Translations under genes and position numbers: made by a program
The notes under the pieces: model-generated
Database searches by the model: none
Seen by the model: only the letters and a program-made list of their open reading frames with translations
What the model was told of the DNA's origin: nothing
From: Tanypteryx hageni
Taxonomy: Eukaryota; Arthropoda; Insecta; Odonata; Petaluridae
DNA: 64,000 nt
Reading direction: 5' to 3'
Assembly: GCA_028673005.1 (NCBI GenBank)
Contig: CM054118.1
Span: 84,445,855-84,509,854, forward strand
Shown: positions 11,161 through 23,299 of the stretch, piece after piece
Numbering within the stretch: the first letter of the stretch is position 1
Layout of the letters: each line of letters starts with the position of its first letter

Positions 11161-11289
11161 ACAACATCAATATGGTACTTAGCTTGACATTAAGAGAATA
11201 AAAGTCCTGCTAACTGTTTTTTGAAGTAATAAAATAAAGAGAATTGAAATATCATCTGCGGATATGAACCCTTTTGAAGAAAAAATTAT

Positions 11290-11430
11290 ATAAATTATAT
11301 CATATCCGAAATTAAAGACGTAATTATGTGGCCTCGCGGATTGTTTTGTGGCAAATGTAGTCCTCTATCCGAATATTTTTTTAAATACATAGCTTACCGA
11401 TCATATAAGAGCTAAGGAGATAAATTTATG
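11290..11430 (+). repeat. Single copy of the ~175 bp dispersed unit
   Basis: It contains GTAATTATGTGGCCTC, TGTGGCAAATGTAGTCCTCT, ATCCGAATATTTTT and CATATAAGAGC, in the same order as at 53.17-53.29 kb and inverted relative to 3.0-4.0 kb. Confidence 0.6.
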
Positions 11431-11525
11431 GATTTTCATTGCTGCTTGACGAGATGCGAGCATAAGTTTTTCAAGTATTTACGTAAACTGGAAGTTATAA
11501 TCGACGGAGAGTAAGGGTCCGCCTG

Positions 11526-11671
11526 AGATAAACACGCACCGACTTAACCGTACGGTTAATACTGGGAGGAAAACCGACAGTGTGGATGCGACCCTCGGTG
11601 TACGAGAAAAAACGCCACGACTTAATCGTACGGTTAAAACTGTTGGAAAAACCGAGAGTGTGGAGTGCCCT
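11526..11671. repeat. Duplicated right terminus with TTAACCGTACGGTTAA palindrome
   Basis: Two successive copies of the terminal sequence (about 11526-11597 and 11598-11671) share the CGTACGGTTAA, AAAACCGA and AGTGTGGA blocks. The inner copy carries the perfect 16-bp palindrome TTAACCGTACGGTTAA; the left terminus has a related CGTACGGTTAAAAC. These are candidate transposase-binding sites. Confidence 0.65.
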
Positions 11672-11674
11672 TAA

Positions 11675-12480
11675 GAGTCTCAGCTTATTTTTTTCGAGGG
11701 ATCTTCTGAGAGTTTCCAAAAGGAAGAGAGAAAATAACAAACATAGGAATCCGAGAATGTCTCTGGATAAGTCGGGCTTAGATCAACGACAATATTTTTG
11801 GCAATGGAAATGTTAGAAGTGATATTGTAAAAAATATCGCTCCAACTAAAACATCAAGAGACCGAATATAAAGACTATTCGACTTTTGTTAAGTTTCTAA
11901 TAACTGGCTTATTTCAAATGTGGGATTCGACAAAAGATAATTATCGACATTCGACAGGAAATGTAAAGCTTACCGTATCGATCCAACTACGAGGCTGAAG
12001 ATAAATTCACGGATATAGCACAAAGCTCTCAGCAGAGCATATTCTATTGTATCGAAAAATGCAATACTATGCAATACTATGGAAGTGGTTATCTGACGTT
12101 ATTTTTCACAAATATTTATGAAAATTACATCTTTCAGGATGAAAATTTACCAAAAAGAATTTTTAGCAATTAACCAATACAGAATTCTCTTTCCGATTTA
12201 TCAAATTAGGATAGTTTTCCTAGCTGTTTTTCGATGTCTACGCAGGAGAGAATATTATCTGCCTTGAGGACCCGAAGTATATATTTATGTACAGAAAAGA
12301 TAATTGAAAGAGGAAGGGTTAAAGTAATACATTTCATAAAGGTAGAAGAAAAGCGCAGAAATGAGAGAACGCAAAAGTGTAGGACAGGGGTTATAGAAAA
12401 ACAAGCAAGCGGAAGGACATTGATTGGAGCCAAAATAAACAACGAAAAAATGAAATTCGACTGAAACGTTTGGAAAGATG
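11675..12480. other. Unannotated AT-rich stretch
   Basis: No supported gene or repeat. Confidence 0.5.
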
Positions 12481-12930
12481 AAATGAGTCTTTTGGCAGAA
12501 GAGCAGTGAAAGGTAGGAAGACAACGAAAGGGAGAGTAAGATAAAAGAAGGGATATAAAGGTAGAAAGAAAGAGAAAGAGGGGGAGAGGAAATGGGAGAA
12601 AAGAGGGAGAAGAAGGGAGGAAGAGAAAGGGAGGAAGAGAAAGAGTGGGAAAGAAAGAGAGGGAAAGAGTGAGAGAAAGAGATGGAGAGAAAGAGAGGGA
12701 GATATAGGGAGAGAGAAAGAGAGGGAGATAAAGAGAGGGAGAGAAAGATAGGGAGAAGATGATAGAAAGATGAAGAGAAAGAGAGGGAGAGGAAGAGAGT
12801 GAGAGGGAGAGGAAGAGAGAGGAAGATAGAAAAAGGAAAAAAGGAAAAATAAGAATGAGAGAGAAATAGGAAGAAGAGAATGAGAGAAAAAGATGGAGAA
12901 AGATAGAAAGAGAGCGAGAGAAATAAATGA
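12481..12930 (+). repeat. Purine-rich (GAGA/GGGAGA) tract
   Basis: About 450 bp with almost no pyrimidines on the plus strand. The long minus-strand frame at 12391-13017 (Ser/Leu/Phe/Pro) is its translation. Confidence 0.9.
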
Positions 12931-14344
12931 GCGCATGGAGAGAGGAGGATGAAGCATTAGAATGTTCTGTGGAAAAGAGAATAACCGGAGACTTTCCTTT
13001 GCAGCTAAGAAAAACATTATATTATTCGATTACAGCTTTGATAAACATTTCTCTGGCTTCTAAAGACAGCAGAGTAGAGGATGAGGAAAAGCAAAGCGGG
13101 AGGAGAAAGAAGGGAAGTAGAGGGCCATCTGAATAATGGGAGACGAAGACAGAGGAAGAGAAAAACGGTCGAGGAAGCGGAAGAAGAGGAATTTGGTATC
13201 CGAAGAGAGAAACATCGTCGAAAACTCCGCGGTAGTTGTGGCGGCAACTTCCAGGTCTTCCCGACCGATAAGAAAGTACGTTCGTATAAAAAAATAATCT
13301 CGAGAGTTAAAATATGGCGAAATGTTTAGGAGATGGGTCCGATGAATAGCGCGCTCACGGGATGACGTTTTACGACTCCATCGGCAGCGGGTGAAATACG
13401 CTCTCGCATATTTCTCAGAAATTCCCGAATAACGGCTTCATAGCCTTGTAAATATGGCTCGAGACTCAAAAAGAATGGGAGTATATGGAAAGGAAAAAGT
13501 GACATTATAAGGAGACATAATGGCGAGAAAATGTAATAAAAGCGAATGAAGAATAAGTCTGTCTCCTTGGAGGTAAAGGGAGAGAGAAGAAACCACTCGG
13601 TTAGATAAGATTTTGGCACGGTGTGGTCTGAATGCCTACTTCGCGATGGCTGCTGAAGCCATTATGTTCAGGATATTGTTATTGAAACGACAGAAGGACG
13701 CGGGAAAAAGGGCCTTCCAAACTTATTCGAGAAGTTATCTCGTATTCTACAAAAGCGCTTCATCGAGAATAATTGCTTCGAGAAAATTCAACTTTCCTTC
13801 CTTCTTTTCTGTTTTGAAACGCAGAAAGTAATGTCCGCAACACGTATTTCATACTGAGACCGGAAATCAGACTAAATTTACAAGTTTAAAACACATATCG
13901 GGATATGTACATGCGAAATAAATTAACATACACATCGCTGCTGCTGAATTTTTAAGTGACTATAGTTAATGAAGACGGTTTCTTCCCATTACTTAGATTA
14001 CGCATATGTTCTTGCTGTAATCAGTTGGTGTGAATAAGGAATACTTTTGTCGTTTCCAGAGTTTTATATGTATAATCAAAAATATACATTACCGAAAAAG
14101 GGATTTTTTAAAATTTTTGTTCGAATTATATGTTTAATGGTTTGAGCATGACATTTGAGTTATTATCGATGTCCTATTTAATTTGTTATAGGATGATTAA
14201 ATATTACGCAATGACACTGTAAAAGTGATTTCTATAGAAAAAACATCTATTGTGTTATAAATCCACCTGTTTTCCTGTAGGAACACATCAGATACATGGA
14301 TATAACTGTCAATAAACTTATATTACGATTGACATTTAAGTAGA
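12931..14344. other. Unannotated mixed stretch
   Basis: Purine-rich to about 13200, then mixed and AT-rich. Frames of 70-97 codons have no recognisable domain. Confidence 0.5.
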
Positions 14345-16315
14345 ATCATCATAGGTAGTCTGTCCGTAGAAAGGTCCGTGATTATTCATGGTTAAACCTG
14401 GTTCTCCATATAGTACTCTTATTTTCCGCTGTCCTCTTTATATCTTGATAACTCTCTTTTCCTTTCATACCGTCTATCAGCTGAAACCTTTTCCTACCTC
14501 TTTCCGTTTTTCCGTCTAGTTTTCCATCTAACACGTCTTTAATCACACTCTCTCTCCTCAGGTAATGTCCAACCCAGCTTGCCTTCCTCTTTCTAATTGT
14601 CCTTATAATCATTTGCTTCTCTTCAACTCTTCGTAGCATTTCATCGTTTTTCATCCTGTCTGTCCATTTTATATTCAGAATTTTCCTCCAAGTCCACATT
14701 TCAGAGCTTTTCAAATATTTGATGCCATTTTTCCTTAGCGTCCATGTTTCTGCCCCGTACAAAACTATACTCTATATATTGCATTTTATGAACTTCTTGC
14801 AGATATCTTCCCATATATTCCTCGTAAGTAGGTGTTCCTTTCTTCTGAAAGCCGCTTTTGATTTTCCTATTCTAGTCCGGATCTCATCCGTAGATTTTGT
14901 CTCGCTTGTAATGATGCTTTCAAGGTATTTATAGTCTGAAACTTGTTCTAAAGGCTTTCCTCCAATACTTATTTTCAGCTTCTCTTCTTTGACCGATATT
15001 TGAATGACCTTGGATATTTCTGTATTTATTTTCATAACGTATTTTCTACCTGTTATTACTTGTCTATTTATCATTTTCTGGAGTTCCTCTTCCTTTCTTG
15101 CTAGAATTACTCGATCAACCGCGTATTTTACCGTTCAAATATTCGTTCCTCCAATTTTGAAATCTCCTGTGCCTTCTAACGCTTCTTGCGTTACACTTTT
15201 TCCATACATATTAAATGGGGTAGACGATAGGGAACAGCCCTGTCTTACTCCTCTACCGTTATTATTTCGCAGGTGTCCGTATTCTCCAAACTGACCTTTA
15301 AAACTTGATTCACATATAGATTCCTCATCAGTCTCCTGTCTTCCCAGTACTCACCTATATCTTTTAATATCTTCATCAGCATTATCCACTTTACTCTATC
15401 GAAGGCCTTCTGCCAGTCTACGAAACATACGCAGATATCTTGACTGTACTCTATTGCTCTTTCTGATATTATTCTAACTAACCCAATAGCATCTATAGTT
15501 CCTCATCCTTTTCTGAAACCGAATTGATCTTTCCCTATTATTTCTTCTGCCTTTTTCTCCAGCCTTTTATTAAGAATCCTCGTGATGATCTTCGAAATGT
15601 GTGACAGAAGGCTTATCGTTCTGTAGTCTTTACACAGCATTGCCTTTGGCTTCTTCTTTAGAGGGATAATTGTTAGTTCTAGAAAATCCCGAGGCCACTC
15701 TCCCGTGTCGTAAATCTTATTAATTAATTTCGTGATCGCTTTTAGCCCTTCTGATTTCATGACTTTAAGTACCTCAGCCGGTATTCCATCGCTGCCTGTG
15801 GCTTTCCCTTTCTTTAGTTTCACTATCGATTTTTCTACTTCGCTCTCCATAATACTTGGTCCTAAGTTGTCTTCTTCAATGTTATCCTCATTTTCCAGTT
15901 CTATTTATGTCGATCCTGCCTGCTTGCTGTATAGTTCCTGAATATATTCTTCCCATACCTGCGCTATATCCTTTGTATCTGATACTATATTCGCATCCGT
16001 ATTCATAATTCCCATACCATGAATTCCATTATATTTCTTATCTTCTAACTCGAGTGCTCTAGTGTACATCATATCGTACCGTCCTAACTTCTCCATTTGT
16101 TCTATTTCATCACATTTTCCTATTATCCAATTTTCTCTAGCTTTATCTGTTACCATTTTCAACTCATTGTTTATACGTCTATAGTTGACTCTTATAGTTA
16201 TAGTTGACCTTCTTCACTTAACGTTTTTCTATTTTTGTCTCTCATCAATTTTCTCCAGCATTCTCTTAGTGATCCATGGTTTTCTGATTTTCTTCTCTTG
16301 TTTTCGAATTCATTG
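14345..16315 (-). mobile_element. RTE-like non-LTR retrotransposon, decayed, 5'-truncated
   Basis: Read on the minus strand, it runs from the endonuclease-RT linker through the reverse transcriptase and C-terminal region to the same 3' end as the copy at 55114-56570 (CTACGGACAGACTACCTATGATGAT). The endonuclease is missing. Confidence 0.88.
14382..16310 (-). pseudogene. RTE-like reverse transcriptase pseudogene
   Basis: The reading is broken into several open pieces: the linker (15905-16162, ending near YIQELYSKQAG), fingers and early palm (15503-15850, with GSDGIPAEVLK and DQFGFRKG), the region after the YADD box (14772-15074) and the C-terminal part (14382-14762, MYGAETWTLRKN ... RFNHE). 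A TGA interrupts the RT directly after DQFGFRKG, and another stop lies before the YGAETW block. Alignment by eye to the plus-strand copy at 55.1-56.5 kb is colinear throughout. This copy reaches further 5' than that one but is clearly dead. Confidence 0.88.
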
Positions 16316-17270
16316 AGAAATCAACTTTGGCCGTCAGTGATTGGATATTACTGTTAATGGCAAGCCAATATCCGATATAATTTACCTCTTATAGAGATTT
16401 CGGATATTAGCCTGTCGATTTAGTGAATGTTGATATTATTCGGGTAGTATGAATACTGGACGATCACGAATTTGACCGTAACATATAGTACATAACCACA
16501 TTAAGTATAATACGATTTATTCATCTATTTACGAAGCTCAAGTTAATTAATACACATATATTTAAGAGGAATGGAAAATAACCTGGTAACTTTCCACATG
16601 AATTAATTACAATCGATTTCGTTACGTAGTAATATCTTTATATGACAAATATTATCGTAATATAGAAAATTTCTCTCTTTTAGGGCGCTAATGGTTTAAA
16701 AAAGTCAATAGTGTTTAATAAAAACTGATTTTAAAGACGGCAAGTATTTTTTCTCCTTCCGGGAAACAATTCTACAAAGTTGAACATTTATTTAAATATT
16801 TTATACATACTAATATAACGAAACAAGCAACCAACGGTATATTATAAAAAATATGCCGTCTTAGAGATTTAAATAGAATTTTATACGAGCCACTGATGTA
16901 AAATTTAAGGCAAATTGGTTTTCATGGAAATTGTTGTACTGTAAAAAATTATTTTATCTCGATAAAATTATTCTTGATAAATGTGACCATTTAATTTCAA
17001 CTAGAATAATGTATGGGCCAATGTATGACATAAAAAATCATTTTTGCACTGTAAAATACTGCAACGCTTTCGATTTTTTGTTTCGGCTATTGTTCTGTCA
17101 ACGTATTTCTAAGAATAAAAAAGTCGCATAAAGTTTGTAGGCCGGTGGTCAAGTTTCAGTGACTCGTAGAATTTGGAAGGAGCAGTTAAGACAGCTGAGA
17201 GTATTTTGCGGAGTTGCGGATTCCACGGGAGATTTGCGAGTAGCCAAGCAAAAGAGAAACGATAGGGAAG
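16316..17270. other. AT-rich gene-free stretch
   Basis: I see no gene. A GGATATTA...AATATCC inverted motif near 16345-16385 is short and unassigned. Confidence 0.5.
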
Positions 17271-17420
17271 AAAAAAGGCAAAGTAATGCGGAGTAATGGA
17301 AAGAGAGAGAGAGAGAATAAAGAGATAGGGAGGAGGAGGAGAGAGAGCGAAAGAGGAGAGTGGTGTGATGGAAGATGGAGAGGAAAACGAGAGAGTGATG
17401 GAAAAATGGGATACATGAAA
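17271..17420 (+). repeat. Purine-rich (GAGA) tract
   Basis: About 140 bp of mainly A/G on the plus strand; minus-strand Ser/Leu-rich frames are its translation. Confidence 0.8.
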
Positions 17421-17759
17421 CTTTGAACGGAACAAGGAGTTTTAAGAGGAAACACCCTGTGGTGGGAAAAGCAGACAGAGGAGACGGATGGGGAGAAGAG
17501 CTGAACACCTGTGCCACAGACCGATATTCCTTTAACCAAGATCTGAATGCACTCCGGGACTATTCATTTAAAGAACCAGCTAGTAAATCGCACTTCCGCC
17601 ATTCACTTCCGCGTCCCAGCGTCTTATGCTAGACAGGTGTTACTCCGGTTGTATAAAATGGAGGATATACATATCCACACGATTGGGTAATGTTGAGGAT
17701 ACTAAATGAAAACGGTGGCATTTATTCGTGCAGTTTATGTTCCCTTCGCGTAGGCAGGT

Positions 17760-18015
17760 TGAGTGAAGCTTCCCTTACCTCCTCTTCCAATCCGCCCTTC
17801 CTAAAATCCCTTTTCCCCAACCGAACAGCCTCCTTCTCCTATCAACTCTCCCGCTCTTATTCTCTCCCTCTTCCTGTTATCGGATTCCCACTCCGCAACA
17901 TCTCTCACTCTCTCATCACCTCCCCCCTGCCGATAACTCCCTCTCCTCTTCTTCTTTCCCTATTTATCTTGCCCTCTCTCCCTCGCCTAACACCCAAAAA
18001 CCTTTCTTTCGGCGC
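17760..18015 (+). repeat. Pyrimidine-rich tract
   Basis: TCTCTCCCTC-like sequence; the frame at 17690-18028 is low complexity. Confidence 0.75.
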
Positions 18016-18019
18016 GCTA

Positions 18020-20390
18020 CTTCTTTAATCTGCTCCACTAAACCATGGCTCAATTTACACGCTCATTTTTTCTTGCATTTTTTACTACCCACTTAATATC
18101 CTACTTAGACTTCCACTTATCTCCAAACGTCACTACGCCGCTTAATTACTCCGCAACTCATTGAAGCAAAACTTCAAATGCTGCTCAAATTTATTGTTAT
18201 TGTTGGTCTACTCTCTCCCGCATTGCTACAAACTTGACTTTCGTGCGCGTAACTTTATTCCGGTTATCGCGTCATTAGCTTAGTGAAAGCGTAAATCACA
18301 CGCACTCAATTTCCAATTATAAACCACATTACAACTTCCCACTTGTAACGATATTTATATTAAAATATCAAATTTCTTACTCGTTGTTATTTTACCAAGA
18401 ATATCATTAAAGGTGATACGTGTGCTTACGTTTTCCATGTTTTGACTATTTTTTCGAAGTCTGTGAGTGTTTCTGTGACCCTGTGTCTGTGTGTTTATGT
18501 GACCGTGTGTCGGTGACCGGACAGTCTAACTCAAAAACTATTAATCAGGTCAATGCGAAATTTTATATTTGACATTTTTGTTAAAGCGAGAAAAAATTAT
18601 TAGTTTTTGATAAAAATAGGTCAACAGGAAGTGGGTGTTTACTCATGTCACTTATCCGTTTGTTTTTAATATTTGCTTTAACATTTGATGAATGTAAAAA
18701 TGTATTGGAATAAAAGTTGCAGGTAATTTAATTTTATACAACCTTTGTTTAAAATATTTTCCCATATAATGCATTGTTCAAGAGATATTTAAAAACTTGA
18801 TGTTTTAGCTGCCACAATCAACCACGTGACTATTACAAACACTTGACGCTCCTCCTTATATTCTTAATTGTTGGAGCTTCGGGGCTATATCCAATATCAG
18901 AAGGCTGCGGTTTGAGTTTATTTCTGTTCTCTGTGAAGTCTGTATTTTCTCGTACTTCCTTAAAATATTAATTATACTTGAACCAATTTGAAAATTTTAT
19001 AAATATTACAGGTATGGACAATGTCATGTGGTGGCCACATCAGATTTTTTTAATATTTATAGATGTACATTATTGTGAAAAAAAAACGAATAAAAGTTTT
19101 ACTAAAATATTTTTGTGTAGAAATTAAAATAGAATAGCAATTTACTATATTATATGTCAAAATTAAAAACTCTATTTCATGTGAATTATAAAAATAAATA
19201 AATTGTTTTTTCTTACCTTTCTTTTTTTGGAAGCGGTATTACCTGTCTTGGAAGAACGTTACCTTCTCAATATCACGCAATTAATTTAATCAAAACACGT
19301 TCAGCGGTTCAGGAAATGGAAGTCCGACGGACGGACGAAACATTCCGCTTCTTATTGCGACGCAGGCAAAGAACGGTTCATAATATTTAATAAGTATACT
19401 TAAAAAATAAATATATCACATTAACATTAATATTATATTCTTAATATTGCTTTCTTTATAGTTGACCATTCATAGTATTGCTTTGGTCATGTTATATTTC
19501 AAATCGCTTCTCTTATAAAAATATCTTTCGAGGTTTAATCATAGCATATTCAAATGATGGACTTCAATGAGCAAACATCAAATTTTGTATTTTATAATTG
19601 AAATAGAGTAATGTTTCGTAAAAAAATGGCGGATGTGCATGACTGATGTTTTAAATACTCAAGTATTTCAAAATGTAGGCAGTATCTTAATATTTATTCA
19701 AAATAGCAAATTAAATATAAAGTACAAGGCTTATTTTATCTACATATAAAGAGACTTTCAAAATTGAAGTTAAATATTGCCTGTTGGAAATCACGGATAG
19801 GAGCAAAAGTTGTCTTAGTCACCAAATAAAATACACAAAATCATCGGAATAGTACGTTTTTTCTTATACTTCCGGCGATGATTTCCTTCATATAATAAAA
19901 TTACGTCTGCCATCAATTTTTATATAAATTATCTCACCTTTTCGACTGTAAATCTTTTTTAAAACACTACATTCTAGACAAAATGAGAAGTAATTAAATT
20001 AGTTAAAGATAAAAGTAACACCTAAGTGTCTGACAATTTAGGTCTGGATTTTTCAAGTTAAATTAAATTAAATGTTTTAATTTATTGCGCATCAGCAGGC
20101 AAATCCTTGCTTAAAAAAATGATCGAGATCGCATATACCGGCGCTGACTTATAAACACCGCTCATTGTTATAAATAAACATACTTATCTCTTGTCTTTGA
20201 AATTTGAATGTTGACTTTGTATATGCAAATTTACGTAATCTATCAACAATTAAAATCTGTTAGTTGGATCATAGACTGAGGGAAAGAGCAATTATCTGGC
20301 GAAATGTAACGCGACAATGATGCGTGAAATGGTCATGGAAACAATAACAAGTGAGCAGAGGTGTGAAAGGTGACAAAGCGCTTTCTCTCG
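18020..20390. other. AT-rich gene-free stretch with a degenerate repeat tail
   Basis: No gene. GTTCAGCGGTTCAGGAAATGG followed by GACGGACGGACG (19298-19338) resembles the tails of other dispersed repeats (32.0, 46.5 kb). GTGACCGTGTGTCGGTGACC near 18500 resembles 61.86 kb. Confidence 0.5.
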
Positions 20391-21170
20391 CTTCTCCCGT
20401 GACGTATGTTGTCCTCCGTCCTCTCACCGCCTCTCCTTCTTTCACCTTTCCCTTCCATTAAATGGGCTCCATTTTCCCCTTATTCCATTCTACCGATTTC
20501 GCTGCCGCTTCACGTCATTCGTCCGAAAACTGCCACTCCGCTCACCTATCATTACCGCCTCCGTCCTCACTTTCCTCTCCAACACCCCACACACGCCCTT
20601 ACGGTGCTCCAACCTACGCATAGCAACCTCCCACCGCCTAGCCATCTCTCCTACACTGCGTCCAGTCCTATCTCCTCAAATTCCCTCCTCCACACAATCT
20701 CTGTCGATAGCAACGCGCGAGAAGGCTCTTTCCCTTCCTCTGTCTCCCTCCGCGCTATGGCGTATTAGAAAAGAGTGGGTGGATGGGTGCACACTTCTCT
20801 TATATATGTCTAAGGAGCAGAGGGAGAGATGAAATCCCAATAACCCAAGGCAGTGTGCGTCGGAGTATTCACTTCCGTTTTCAATCAATACGCCCTCTTT
20901 ATCCCTCCTCCTCCCTACACCCTCGCAACGTGGAGCCACTTCTCCACCCCACCCCTCTCGCGCCCCCAGCCCTCCGCCAACTATGCCTACCCGTTTGGTA
21001 TATCCCATTTATAAAGGGAAGGAAATTCCACCCCTCATTCCCTTTCCCCTACCACCACACGCGACCTCTCTCTGTTCTCCCAAGACCTATCTACGTACTC
21101 CGACCGCAACTCTCCTCATTCCACCATCTTTCACTCCTCCTAAACTCCAGAAGCCTCAAAGAGAGTTTAA
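20391..21170 (+). repeat. Pyrimidine-rich region
   Basis: C/T-rich with fewer simple runs than other tracts. Open frames of 97-146 codons (20406-20768, 20783-21223) are Ser/Pro/Leu-rich with no domain, and I do not call them genes. Confidence 0.6.
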
Positions 21171-22640
21171 GGAGTTGCTACCTATCCTATTGGGCTCATA
21201 CAACGGCTACACGCAAATTCTGATTAATTTTCCCCGTTTCTGGGTTTGCACGTGTTGTGCACGGCTGGGAAATTGACACTTTCATATCTTCTTTTGTTCC
21301 TCATTAATTACTTAATAATTAGTATTTATAGATGAATTTATTGTCAAATTTGGCGATAAACTCTGGCCACGTTCATAATGCACATGAAAGGATGTGATAT
21401 GATTTTAAAAAATATTCTTATTACTTTCATCCATTGATAAAATTCAAATATTTTAACAACCTGATCATTCGAATCTGATTTTTTTAGCAACGGGCTTCAT
21501 TTTGTATCAAGTCGAACGGCGTTCTCGCCTAATTCTAACATTGATTTCAGAGCGTCAGAAACAATCTTAAAAGATATGCCGTTAATCTTTTGCTCGCCAA
21601 AATCTCCCTTAGTCCTCAATGTATGTATGCCTCTCACTCAATTCGAAAATCAATAATTCCAAAATGAATTATCGGGATATACAACTTAAATACAAAGTAT
21701 ATTGTGTAGCCAAAAAAAGTCATTAATAATGACGTGACATATTTCTAAATATATTTTCGTATACTTGAATTCATAAATTTATGTTGATTAAATATAAAAT
21801 AAATTTTAACCCTATTATTCGTGTTTCTTTATTTTTCCAAGCTTAACTGTCACCTACAAGATTATAGAACCTAGCTAAGCAGAGAATGCAATTAAATCCA
21901 GAAAATGTCTTGATATTAATATAAACTCTTAACTTCATTTCATACTTATATTGTAATTCTACCGGAGACATTGCTCCTAATTGTCAAAATTTCATTAAAA
22001 ACAATGATAGTGTTTCTAAAATGGTTTAAAAACAATGTCTATTTACCATCATCGGCAGAAACAATTCAATATTTTTATTCTGAAAACGTTATTTAACGAC
22101 ATTATGCCATCCGTGTTTGCATAACTTTTGAGTACTTAAGAAAGGGACATTATAAGTCATTCAATTAACCTAAACAGTGAGAAATATCATCTGAACGAAT
22201 TACATGGAGTGTAAAATTTCAGTGAACATTATTAGGATGATATATTTCTTTTAGAAAAAGCTGGAAGACAATAAGAGCGCATGGCATAAAAATAGTTTTA
22301 ATCTTATGAGAACGTTATAGATATTAATCCTGTTTTCGTTGCGTTTTTTAGAATTCTGAGCGTAATCAATGGTGCGATGTGTCAAAACGATTAAAGAGGG
22401 CAAGGAAACGCAGGTTATTTTTTCGAACTCAAGTGTCGGCATTCACGGCGTGAGGATCCGTATTTTATTCCCCTTGCGAACGCGCTCTCATTAGGACACG
22501 TTTAGGACTTTCCTCCCTTAGCAGTCTCCTCCTTAAGACCAGAAACCGAATAAACCCGCAGGCAGTTTCCTTCTCGGCTACCAAACACTCACTCGCTCCG
22601 GCCCCTCTTCGAAAAAAGGAGAAACAGAGTAGAGGAGATA
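21171..22640. other. AT-rich gene-free stretch
   Basis: No gene, RNA or clear repeat seen. Confidence 0.5.
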
Positions 22641-22860
22641 GCAGAGGGCGCCTGGGTGCTTCCCTATAGCGCCCTCCAGCCAAACCTCCAACTCAATTTC
22701 CAAAGAGCAATGGAAAAAGGGGTGGAGGGAGAGGCGCCACCTGTCCTCCTCCCTGCCACGCAATCCACCCCGCATTCCTCTCTCCCCCTCCCGACCTGCC
22801 TCCACCTCGATCGCTTCCCCTCCTCCACTCCTCTCCCACTCCTCCCCCACTCCTCGCCTC

Positions 22861-23290
22861 CCACTCCTCCTCACCCACTCCTCCTCACCCACTCCTCACC
22901 CACTCCTCCACACCCACTCCTCACCCACTCCTCCTCACCGACTCTCCTCACCCACTCCTCCTCACCCACTCCTCCTCACCCACTCCTCCTCACCCACTCC
23001 TCCTCACCCACTCCTCCTCACCCACTCCTCCTTACCCACTCCTCTTCACCCACTTCTCCTCACCCACTCCTCCTCACCCATTCCTCACCCACTCCTCTCC
23101 TACTCCTCACCCACTCCTCCATACCCACTCCTACTTACCCACTCCTCCTCACCCATTCCTCCTCACACACTCCTCCTCACCCATTCCTCCTCACCCACTC
23201 CTCCTCACCGACTCCTCTTCACCCACTCCTCCTCACCCACTCCTTCTCACCCACTCCTCTCCTACTCCTCACCCACTCCTCCATACACAC
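22861..23290 (+). repeat. 14-bp minisatellite, unit CACTCCTCCTCACC
   Basis: About 30 tandem, slightly varied units. Because 14 is not a multiple of 3, any frame cycles through Ser/Pro/Leu/His/Thr; the 293-codon frame at 22656-23537 is an artefact of this. Confidence 0.95.
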
Positions 23291-23299
23291 TCCTCCCGA

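Larger units (their letters stand above)
10353..11671. mobile_element. Non-autonomous DNA transposon with long terminal inverted repeats (PIF/Harbinger-like?)
   Basis: The left end starts AAGGCGCTCC and continues CTCGGTTTTTCCGACAGTTT. The right end, read inward, starts AGGGCACTCC and continues CTCGGTTTTTCCAACAGTTT. The match extends about 50 bp with small indels. TAA flanks both sides (10350-10352 and 11672-11674), consistent with the 3-bp TWA duplication of PIF/Harbinger elements. No transposase is encoded. Inside are a 93-bp tandem duplication, a (TTTA)n-led segment and one copy of the ~175 bp dispersed unit. Superfamily assignment rests only on the duplication size. Confidence 0.7.

Noticed and set aside
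12391..13017. 208-codon minus-strand Ser/Leu/Phe-rich frame resembling a membrane protein
   Set aside because: Hydrophobicity comes from a GA/CT tract, not a conserved protein.
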